Origin: MWH-TA3 sp044353905
GTDB taxonomy: Bacteria > Actinomycetota > Actinomycetes > Actinomycetales > Microbacteriaceae
Assembly (NCBI GenBank): GCA_044353905.1
Contig: JBILBA010000001.1
Location: 1-64,000, forward strand
Length of the DNA stretch: 64,000 nt
Direction: 5' to 3'
A model generated the notes under the pieces. It was not told the DNA's origin. It saw only the letters and a list, made by a program, of their open reading frames with translations, and made no database searches. Every line of letters starts with the position of its first letter. The stretch's first letter is position 1. The translations under genes were made by a program, and so were the position numbers. Positions 34,059 through 41,088 of the stretch are shown piece after piece.

Positions 34059-34582
34059 TACCTTGCCGCGAGCATGACCCGACCGAGTTCGGCGAGCAGC
34101 AGATCGACCTGGCCCTCGTCGTATCCGCCAAGCGCAGGTCGGAAGGTCACACCGCGAACATCGGCTCTCGACAACAAGCCGCCGGCGTTGTAGAACGCGC
34201 GAATGCGATCGGTGAACGCGTCGACGTCGACTCGGTTGTAGCCGTAGGTGAACAACGGTGCCGCACGGAAACGTCTGCGCGGCTCGCGCGCGACTCGGTT
34301 CAGGATGTCCTGAGCAAGGGCACGGGCTTCTGCGGTCGCACCGTCAACCCCGCTGCGATTGATGCGGTCGCGGTGCTCGTGGTCGGCGACGGTATCCTCG
34401 AGACGCTCAAGGGCCGCGTCGACCTCAACAGTTGAATAGCCACCCTTCACGACGGGAAACGCGGTGTCGCGAATGTCCTTGCTGGACAAGGGCAATTCAC
34501 CGGCTTGAGCACGCGCGATGAACTCGTCAACCGCGGCAACGTCGTAGCCCTTCGAGGGCGCTTTCATGAGGGGGAAGGTCAC
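34058..34582 (-). CDS. DivIVA-domain repeat protein
   Basis: 174 residues from GTG 34582. Four copies of a short motif of the form GYxxxxVDxxL: KGYDVAAVDEF near 11, GGYSTVEVDAAL near 47, YGYNRVDVDAF near 113 and GGYDEGQVDLLL near 152. Each is the N-terminal signature of DivIVA, here repeated without the long coiled coil. This matches what is known as the DivIVA domain repeat family of Actinobacteria. The longer open frame upstream runs antiparallel-free through cdsA in another phase and is not used. Starts 14 bases after the cdsA stop. Confidence 0.82.
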   Translation of the reverse strand: MTFPLMKAPSKGYDVAAVDEFIARAQAGELPLSSKDIRDTAFPVVKGGYSTVEVDAALERLEDTVADHEHRDRINRSGVDGATAEARALAQDILNRVAREPRRRFRAAPLFTYGYNRVDVDAFTDRIRAFYNAGGLLSRADVRGVTFRPALGGYDEGQVDLLLAELGRVMLAAR

Positions 34583-34596
34583 GTCTCTATTCTGCC

Positions 34597-35457
34597 CTAG
34601 GAAAAGAACGCCGCGAAAACCGACGCGACGAACATCGATGGCAGAACAGAGTCGAGGCGGTCGAGGAAGCCGCCGTGACCGGGCAACAGGTGCGACGCGT
34701 CCTTCGTGCCGATTTCGCGCTTGATGAGTGATTCGATGAGGTCGCCCGTGGTGGCGGTTCCGACCAAGATTAAGCCGAACAGCATCCCCCACCACCAGGG
34801 GATGAAAATCATCTGCGTCGCGATGATGTATCCCGCGGCGAGGGCGAAGACGATGGACCCCGCGAAGCCCTCCCACGTCTTTTTGGGGCTGATTTTGGGT
34901 GCCATCGGGTGACGCCCAAACAGAAGCCCGGTTGCGTATGCGCCCGTGTCGATGCTCGCGATGATGATCATCGTCCCCAGCGTCCACCACTCGCCACCGT
35001 CTCGGGCGGTCATGATGAGCGTGAACGACACAAGGAACGGAACGTAGGCCAGAGTGAAAGCCGACATGATCATGTCGCGGTCGGTCACGGTCGACTTCGA
35101 CAACCCACGTTGAATCGCGTGCCACACAATAGTGAAGCCGATTCCCGCGGCGAGAGTCAGCAATTGCCCGAGCGCACCGAAATAGTACGTCGTGGGCACC
35201 ATCGCCAATGCTGCGATCAGAATCGGAATTCGCGGAACGTGCCGAGACTCGGTGCGCGAGATGGTCGCTAATTCCCACGTTCCGAATCCGATGAACACCG
35301 CGAGGAACAGCATGAAGTACTGCTTGTCGAAGACGAGGCTACAAATGAAGACAGCACCGAGTGCACTCCCGATCAGGAGTGCGGCGACGAGGTTTCTACC
35401 CGTGCGGGCTTCGATGACGGCCCCCGCGTCACGGATGGCGTGTTCTAAATCAGCCAT
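34597..35457 (-). CDS. cdsA: phosphatidate cytidylyltransferase
   Basis: 286 residues, multi-helix membrane protein. The C-terminal CDP-alcohol signature is visible around SKKTW-like PKISPKKTWEGFAGS and later LIKREIGTKDASHLLPGHGG and DRLDS. It makes CDP-diacylglycerol for phospholipid synthesis. Its ATG overlaps the frr stop by one base (TAATG), so it is coupled to frr, a widespread arrangement. Confidence 0.95.
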   Translation of the reverse strand: MADLEHAIRDAGAVIEARTGRNLVAALLIGSALGAVFICSLVFDKQYFMLFLAVFIGFGTWELATISRTESRHVPRIPILIAALAMVPTTYYFGALGQLLTLAAGIGFTIVWHAIQRGLSKSTVTDRDMIMSAFTLAYVPFLVSFTLIMTARDGGEWWTLGTMIIIASIDTGAYATGLLFGRHPMAPKISPKKTWEGFAGSIVFALAAGYIIATQMIFIPWWWGMLFGLILVGTATTGDLIESLIKREIGTKDASHLLPGHGGFLDRLDSVLPSMFVASVFAAFFS

Positions 35458-36011
35458 TAGACCTCGAGGAGTTCGGTTTCCTTCTTTTTCAACGCGTCGT
35501 CGATTGCGTCGATGTTGTGCTTGGTGAGGGCTTCGATTTCCTTCTCACCGCGCGCCATGTCGTCCTCGCCGACGTCCGACTTCAACGCCTCGATGTCGGT
35601 GATGCCCTTGCGGCGAATGTTTCGAATCGCCACGCGTCCGTCTTCGGCTTTTGCCTTGACAATCTTGACGTACTCCTTGCGGCGCTCCTCGGTCATCTCG
35701 GGCATCGTCACGCGAATGAGGTTGCCATCATTGGTCGGCGTTGCGCCCAGGTTGGGGAAATTGACAATCGCACGTTCGATTTCTTTGAGGGCGGCCTTGT
35801 CGTAGGGAGTAATAACGAGCGACCGTGCCTCGGGGTTCTGAAGGCTCGCGAGTTGTGCGAGCGGGGTTGGCGTTCCGTAGTAGTCGACCATGATTTTCTG
35901 GAACAACGCAGGGTTCGCGCGACCGGTGCGAACGGTCTGGAAATCCTCTTTGATGACGTCAACAGCCTTCGACATCTTGTCGGACACTTCGGCGATAGTT
36001 TCGGCGATCAC
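35457..36011 (-). CDS. frr: ribosome recycling factor
   Basis: 184 residues, standard length. FQTVRTGRANPALFQ near 25, YGTPTPLAQLASLQNPEARSL and the C-terminal helix with VRNIRR-type AIRNIRRKG identify RRF. It dissociates post-termination ribosomes together with EF-G. Lies between the transporter gene downstream of pyrH and cdsA. Confidence 0.97.
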   Translation of the reverse strand: MIAETIAEVSDKMSKAVDVIKEDFQTVRTGRANPALFQKIMVDYYGTPTPLAQLASLQNPEARSLVITPYDKAALKEIERAIVNFPNLGATPTNDGNLIRVTMPEMTEERRKEYVKIVKAKAEDGRVAIRNIRRKGITDIEALKSDVGEDDMARGEKEIEALTKHNIDAIDDALKKKETELLEV

Positions 36012-36043
36012 GGTTTCCTCCTATGTTGTTGCCAGTCTAATCC

Positions 36044-36802
36044 TCAGCCGAGTGCGAGGAGAGCGACTCCCGTGACAACAACAACTGACCCGATCACTCG
36101 TTGGACGACGTGTTTCTCGCCGAAAAAGATTGCTCCGCCCAGCGCGACGAGGACGACACTCGACTCGCGAGCGGCAGCGACGAGCGACACCGAGCTCAAT
36201 TGAACGGCGGTGAGGGCGAGCATGTACGACGCCGGTCCGAGCAGTCCGATGGCCGTGATGATGGCCGGATTCGCGCGGAACGTCGACACGCTGTTGCGAC
36301 CACGAATCGCAAACGGAGTGAAGAGTATCGCCTGGACCACGAGTGCCATCCAGTAATAACCGATGGGAGGAAGGCCGAGTGTGCCGACCGCCCAGCCGTC
36401 CCACACTGTGAAACACGCGATCATCACGCCGACACCGAGTCCGTAGAGAACCGAACTGAGCGGTGCGCGCGTCCCCGTCCGCGAACCAGCCGTCGAGATG
36501 ACACCGATACCCGCGATGATGACCGCGACACCGATGAGGGCGACGAGCGAAGGGCGTTCGCCCAGGATGAGAATCGCGCCGAGGACCGAGAGCGTCGGGC
36601 CCGTTCCCCGCGCAAGTGGATAGACGAGCGACACGTCGCCGTCTCGGTAGCCGCGCTGCAGCAAGAGGAAGTAGATGACCTCGAACACTCCGCAGAGCCC
36701 CGCGAGCAATAACCAATTCATCTCGAAGTCCGCCGCCACGAGGGTTGCAATTCCGAGCGGGGCGATGAGGATCGCGCCGACCACGTTGATCCACCACAGC
36801 AC
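36044..36802 (-). CDS. EamA/DMT-family transporter (start uncertain)
   Basis: At least 252 residues with eight to nine hydrophobic segments in two EamA repeats. GTG 36802 is the first conventional start. The frame remains open to about 36901 and encodes PLVLLLIAGGAVAHAGWNLL, exactly the kind of first helix that EamA proteins have, so the true start is probably further upstream at a rare codon: ATT 36898, which lies 7 bases after GGTGGTGAG and overlaps the pyrH stop, or a CTG near 36877-36880. It would export or import small metabolites; substrate unknown. Confidence 0.8.
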   Translation of the reverse strand: MLWWINVVGAILIAPLGIATLVAADFEMNWLLLAGLCGVFEVIYFLLLQRGYRDGDVSLVYPLARGTGPTLSVLGAILILGERPSLVALIGVAVIIAGIGVISTAGSRTGTRAPLSSVLYGLGVGVMIACFTVWDGWAVGTLGLPPIGYYWMALVVQAILFTPFAIRGRNSVSTFRANPAIITAIGLLGPASYMLALTAVQLSSVSLVAAARESSVVLVALGGAIFFGEKHVVQRVIGSVVVVTGVALLALG

Positions 36803-36893
36803 GGTCGGCGTTGACGAGCCGATGCGCTTGAGAAGAAGATTCCACCCCGCGTGCGCGACAGCGCCACCTGCAATCAGCAGGAGGACGAGTGGA

Positions 36894-37598
36894 CTAATTG
36901 CTCACCACCGTGCCGATGTCTTCGCCACGGATGGCCTTGGCGATGTTCCCGCCCGGCTCCATGCCGAAAATCCGCATCGGAAGGTTGTTGTCGCGGCACA
37001 GCGCGAACGCTGTCGCATCGATGACCTTGAGTTCTTGCTCGAGCGCTTGCGAATAGGTGATGGTGTCGATCTTTTTCGCACCAGCGTTGGTGCGGGGATC
37101 GTCGTCGTACACACCGTCAACACCGTTCTTGGCGACAAGCACCTCGACCGCGTTGATTTCGAGGGCACGCTGCGCGGCGACCGTGTCGGTCGAGAAATAC
37201 GGAAGGCCGGCACCAGCACCAAAGATGACGACGCGACCCTTTTCGAGGTGGCGAATCGCACGCAACGGAATGTAGGGCTCGGCGACCTGAGTCATCTCGA
37301 TCGCCGACTGAACGCGAACGGGCTGACCGGCTTGTTCGAGAAAGTCCTGCAGTGCGAGAGCGTTCATGACCGTACCGAGCATTCCCATGTAGTCGGCGCG
37401 TGAACGGTCCATTCCGCGCTGGCTGAGCTCTGCTCCGCGGAAGAAGTTACCACCACCGACGACAATCGCGACCTGCACGGTCTTGGCGGCCTCGGCGATC
37501 TCGCGGGCGATACCGCTGACGATGTCGGGGTCGACCCCCAGGGTTCCAGCGCCAAACGCTTCACCGGACAGTTTCAGAAGGACTCGGCGCGTCGACAT
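36894..37598 (-). CDS. pyrH: UMP kinase
   Basis: 234 residues. MSTRRVLLKLSGEAFG at the N terminus, VVGGGNFFRG near 45, DYMGMLGTVMNALALQD and KNGVDGVYDDDPR are the signature stretches of bacterial UMP kinase. It phosphorylates UMP to UDP. Position between tsf and frr is the usual rpsB-tsf-pyrH-frr order, here with a transporter inserted before frr. Confidence 0.97.
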   Translation of the reverse strand: MSTRRVLLKLSGEAFGAGTLGVDPDIVSGIAREIAEAAKTVQVAIVVGGGNFFRGAELSQRGMDRSRADYMGMLGTVMNALALQDFLEQAGQPVRVQSAIEMTQVAEPYIPLRAIRHLEKGRVVIFGAGAGLPYFSTDTVAAQRALEINAVEVLVAKNGVDGVYDDDPRTNAGAKKIDTITYSQALEQELKVIDATAFALCRDNNLPMRIFGMEPGGNIAKAIRGEDIGTVVSN

Positions 37599-37649
37599 GG
37601 AACCTCTCTTTCAGGTCAAGCGTAGCGAGTGTGCCGAGGAAATGACGAA

Positions 37650-37677
37650 GGGAGGCCCGCGTTTCCGCGAACCTCCC
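37650..37677 (-). terminator. hairpin between tsf and pyrH
   Basis: On the minus strand GGGAGG, TT, CGCG, loop GAAA, CGCG, GG, CCTCCC: a two-part stem of 6 and 4 pairs interrupted by an internal loop, 14 bases after the tsf stop. The following bases (CTTCGTCATT) lack a U tract, so this is more likely an attenuator or mRNA-processing/stability element than a full terminator. Confidence 0.5.
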
Positions 37678-37691
37678 GACGAAAGTGAGTG

Positions 37692-38519
37692 TTAGGCGCC
37701 GACCTTGAAGCGGGCGAAGCCCGAAACAGTGAGTCCGGCCTGTGCGAGAACCTGCGTGATTGACAACTTGTTGTCACGCGCGTAGTCCTGCTCGAGGAGA
37801 GCGACCTGCTTGAAGAAGGCGCCGAGGCGACCCTCGACGATCTTGGGCAGAGCGGCTTCGGGCTTGCCTTCTCCGCGGCTGATCTCTTCGACGATGCGAC
37901 GCTCGGCCTCAACGGCGTCCGCGGGAACCTCGTCCTTGGTGAGGTACTGGGGGTCAGCGAACGAGATGTGCTGTGCAATCGCACGAGCGGTCTCGTCGTC
38001 CTTGCCCCCATACGCGACAACGACGCCAACCTGCGGTGGGAGGTCTTTGCTCGTGCGGTGAAGATAAACAGCGAACTGCGAGCCGGCAATCTTGACAACG
38101 CGGCGAAGTTCAACCTTCTCGCCAATGATGGCGGCGTCGTCAGCAATGCGGTCAGCAATCGACTGTCCGCCAACCTGCGCGGAGAGAGCGGCCTCGGTCG
38201 AATCGGCTCCGGCTGCAGCAACCGCCTCGATAACGACATCGGCAAGCGCGATGAACTTCTCGTTCTTGGCAACGAAGTCGGTCTCGCAGGCGAGTTCGAT
38301 CATGTACACCGCGTCAGCGGTTTCCTTGGCGGCAACGAGGCCTTCGCTCGTCGAGCGGTCAGCGCGCTTGGCGTTACCCTTTGCGCCCTTGAGTCGAAGA
38401 ATCTCGACAGCCTTGTCCATGTCGCCACCGGCTTCGACGAGGGCGTTCTTGGTGTCGACCATGCCGGTCCCAAGACGCTCGCGAAGAGTCTTGACGTCTT
38501 CTAATGAAAAATCAGCCAT
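37692..38519 (-). CDS. tsf: translation elongation factor Ts
   Basis: 275 residues. N-terminal UBA-like region VKTLRERLGTGMVDTKNAL, LRLKGAKGNAKRADRSTSEG and the core ELACETDFVAKNEKF are characteristic. It catalyses GDP/GTP exchange on EF-Tu. It lies 21 bases downstream of rpsB. Confidence 0.98.
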   Translation of the reverse strand: MADFSLEDVKTLRERLGTGMVDTKNALVEAGGDMDKAVEILRLKGAKGNAKRADRSTSEGLVAAKETADAVYMIELACETDFVAKNEKFIALADVVIEAVAAAGADSTEAALSAQVGGQSIADRIADDAAIIGEKVELRRVVKIAGSQFAVYLHRTSKDLPPQVGVVVAYGGKDDETARAIAQHISFADPQYLTKDEVPADAVEAERRIVEEISRGEGKPEAALPKIVEGRLGAFFKQVALLEQDYARDNKLSITQVLAQAGLTVSGFARFKVGA

Positions 38520-38540
38520 GTCTGTGCTTTCTGTGTGAAT

Positions 38541-39422
38541 TTACTTGTCGGTGGAGTCAGCGTCAGCGGCGGGAGTCTCGTCGGCGGGGGCTTCGGCGAC
38601 AACCTCGGCCTCGACGGCAGGTGCGTCGGCGACAGGCGCTTCGGCAGAGACATCGGCGACCTCACCGAGAAGCTCGCGCTCCCAGTCGGCGAGAGGCTCG
38701 ACGGCGGACACGTTTCCGGCCGCAGCAGGCTTGTCGTGGCGGATAACGAGACCCTCGGCGACGGCGTCCGCGATCACGCGGGTGAGCAGTCCGACCGAAC
38801 GAATCGCGTCGTCGTTACCGGGAATCGGGAACTGGATTTCGTCGGGGTCCGCGTTGGTGTCCAGGATTGCGACGACAGGGATACCGAGCTTGGCTGCTTC
38901 GCTCATCGCGAGGTGTTCGCGCTTGGCGTCGACAACCCAGATCGCGCTGGGGGTCTTGGTGAGGTTGCGGATTCCGCCGAGCGACTTGTGGAGCTTCTCG
39001 AGCTCGCGACGCTTCATGAGGAGTTCCTTCTTGGTGAAACCCTTGGTGGTGTCCTCGAAGTCGACCTGTTCCAGTTCCTTCATGCGCTCGAGGCGACCAA
39101 GGACGGTCTGGAAGTTAGTGAGAAGCCCACCGAGCCAACGCTGGTTGACGTAGGGCTGTCCGACGCGGCCGGCTTCGGCTGCGATCGATTCCTGTGCCTG
39201 CTTCTTGGTGCCGACGAACAGGATGGTGCCGCCGCGGGCGACGGTCTCGCGAACGAACTCGTATGCCGAGTCGATATGAGCGAGCGACTGCTGAAGGTCG
39301 ATGATGTGGATGCCCGAACGCTCGGTCAGGATGAAGCGCTTGACCTTCGGGTTCCAGCGCTGTGTCTGGTGTCCGAAGTGCACGCCGCTGTCGAGCATTT
39401 GGCGAATTGTGATGACGGCCAT
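38541..39422 (-). CDS. rpsB: ribosomal protein S2 with acidic C-terminal tail
   Basis: 293 residues. Core S2 sequence through about 230: MLDSGVHFGHQTQRWNPKV, FVGTKKQAQESI, RWLGGLLTNF, PGNDDAIRSV. The last 40 or so residues are an Ala/Asp/Glu/Pro-rich acidic tail (DAPAVEAEVVAEAPADETPA). Longer S2 tails occur in Actinobacteria, but this one resembles the tail on S16 in the same window. The gene starts the rpsB-tsf-pyrH-frr unit; its promoter should be in 39423-39658. Confidence 0.97.
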   Translation of the reverse strand: MAVITIRQMLDSGVHFGHQTQRWNPKVKRFILTERSGIHIIDLQQSLAHIDSAYEFVRETVARGGTILFVGTKKQAQESIAAEAGRVGQPYVNQRWLGGLLTNFQTVLGRLERMKELEQVDFEDTTKGFTKKELLMKRRELEKLHKSLGGIRNLTKTPSAIWVVDAKREHLAMSEAAKLGIPVVAILDTNADPDEIQFPIPGNDDAIRSVGLLTRVIADAVAEGLVIRHDKPAAAGNVSAVEPLADWERELLGEVADVSAEAPVADAPAVEAEVVAEAPADETPAADADSTDK

Positions 39423-39658
39423 GGCCGTTCTCCTTTTGTTGTGGTTGTCGCGCAGACGGATGTCTGGCCCTGGTGTCCGTAACGATTCCTCCCCGAAGGG
39501 ACCAATGGTTTCGTGTAACTGCTGGACACGCGAATTCGTTCACCGAAATGAACGTTGTTCCAGTCTACAGGCTCTCCACAGCGCTAACAAACGGGGGTTT
39601 CTGCTCTGTTGACGGGCAGTATCGACCAGCCAGCTCTCCGGAGCCCGACAGTGGACTC

Positions 39659-40168
39659 GTGACCTCGATCCTGCGCCTTCCTCCCCCACTGATTGCTGTG
39701 TTGGTTGCCCTGTTGGCAATGGTGCCGACGGCTCGAGCCGATGCGGGCTCGCGCTGGTCCTGGCCCGTGGTCGGTGAGGTGATTCGCGGCTTCGCGAAAC
39801 CGGCGGATGCGTGGTCGGCGGGTCATCGCGGTATCGACATTCAGGCAGCGCCGGGTGCCGAGGTTCGAGCGCCCGTCGCTGCACGCGTGACCTTCGTCGG
39901 TCCCGTTGCTGGTCGCGGAGTCATCGTGATGCGAACCCTGGAGGACGGCGACGTCACTCTGGAACCGATTGAACCGACGGTTCTGCTCGGGGACGTCGTC
40001 AACGCCGGCGACATCGTGGGTTTCGTTCGGGGTGGCCACCTCGGCGACAACGCGCTTCATTTAGGGCTGCGGGTTGAGGGCGAATACGTCGACCCGCTGC
40101 AGTACCTGCCGCTTCAACCGCGAATCGTTGTGTACGACTCGTGGATCAATTCCTATGCCCTGGGATGA
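39659..40168 (+). CDS. exported M23/LytM-fold protein, likely degenerate
   Basis: 169 residues from GTG 39659, with signal sequence (LIAVLVALLAMVPTARA, cleavage near residue 27). LytM zinc ligands His and Asp in AGHRGIDI and the last His in ALHLGLRV are present. The two histidines that serve catalysis in active LytM enzymes are missing: the YxHL region reads LEPI and the HxH motif reads ALH. It may bind peptidoglycan or activate another hydrolase. The final 16 bases overlap the xerC 3' end, convergently. Confidence 0.8.
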   Translation: MTSILRLPPPLIAVLVALLAMVPTARADAGSRWSWPVVGEVIRGFAKPADAWSAGHRGIDIQAAPGAEVRAPVAARVTFVGPVAGRGVIVMRTLEDGDVTLEPIEPTVLLGDVVNAGDIVGFVRGGHLGDNALHLGLRVEGEYVDPLQYLPLQPRIVVYDSWINSYALG

Positions 40169-41058
40169 GCCGAGGCGTAGGCCTTCTTCAGGCGCTCGCT
40201 CGACACGTGGGTGTAGATCTGTGTCGTGCCGACACTCGAGTGCCCGAGGATTTCTTGCACGCTGCGCAGATCCGCTCCGCCATCCAACAGGTGGGTCGCT
40301 GCGGTGTGCCGCAGAATGTGCGGACCCTTGGGGCCTGCGCCGGGCATCGCGCCGATAATGGCGCTCACGACTCCGTAGACCGTCCGCGTCGTAAGCGGTT
40401 TTCCGCGAGCGCCGACGAACAGGTGTGTGATGTCCGGCGTGACTGGAAGTTCGGGGCGGGCGTTGTCGCGGTAATCCAGCAGTGCAACTCGCGCGGGGAC
40501 CCCGAACGGGACTACTCGTTCCTTGGCGCCCTTCCCCAAGACCCGAACCGTCGAATCCGACCAATCGATGTCGCCGAGGCGAATTCCGACGAGTTCCGAG
40601 ACACGAATCGCCGAGGCGTACAGCAATTCCCAAATTGCGAGGTCGCGAACGGCGATGGGGTCCCCCGTCGTTGCGCGCGCTGCGAGGTCGTCCAGCACAT
40701 GTCCCATCGCACTGGCCGCGACCACCCGCGGAAGGTGCGCAGGTTTCTTCGGGGCGGAAAGCCGAGCCGCAACGTTCGCGGGAATGTCCCCGCGTGAGTG
40801 TGCCCAGTGGAAGAAGGACTTGACCGCCGAGACCCGTCGGCCGATCGAACTCGCTGCATCCCCCGCGGTGGACATCGCCCACACCCACGACCGGCAGTCC
40901 TCGAGCGAAATGTCGGATAACTCGGTAGATTCGGCCGATTTCAGGGATTGCACAAACAAATCGAGGTCTCCGCGATATGCGCGCACCGTGTGCGAGCTCG
41001 CGTCGCGCGCCGCCTCTAACTCAAAGAGGTAGCGCGCGACGGACTCGTCAACTCTCAT
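40153..41058 (-). CDS. xerC: tyrosine recombinase XerC
   Basis: 301 residues, normal length. N-terminal SAM-like core-binding domain; catalytic residues Arg in SAIRVSELVGIRL, Lys in VRVLGKGAKERVVP, HxxR in PHILRHTAATHLL, His in EILGHSSVGTTQ and Tyr in IYTHVS. Resolves chromosome dimers at dif with XerD. Nothing nearby suggests a mobile-element integrase instead; the setting is close to dprA and rpsB, a common xerC location. Confidence 0.93.
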   Translation of the reverse strand: MRVDESVARYLFELEAARDASSHTVRAYRGDLDLFVQSLKSAESTELSDISLEDCRSWVWAMSTAGDAASSIGRRVSAVKSFFHWAHSRGDIPANVAARLSAPKKPAHLPRVVAASAMGHVLDDLAARATTGDPIAVRDLAIWELLYASAIRVSELVGIRLGDIDWSDSTVRVLGKGAKERVVPFGVPARVALLDYRDNARPELPVTPDITHLFVGARGKPLTTRTVYGVVSAIIGAMPGAGPKGPHILRHTAATHLLDGGADLRSVQEILGHSSVGTTQIYTHVSSERLKKAYASAHPRA

Positions 41059-41088
41059 GTCAACAAGTGTGCGCGTGAAAACCGCGAA

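Noticed and set aside
34583..35278. Long N-terminal extension of the DivIVA-repeat protein
   Set aside because: The frame is open but overlaps cdsA throughout and its translation is Arg/His-rich without pattern; the four repeats begin right at GTG 34582.
40153..41058. XerC gene as integrase of the nearby island
   Set aside because: It has the standard length and position of chromosomal xerC and lies more than 3 kb from the island edge with housekeeping-type genes between.
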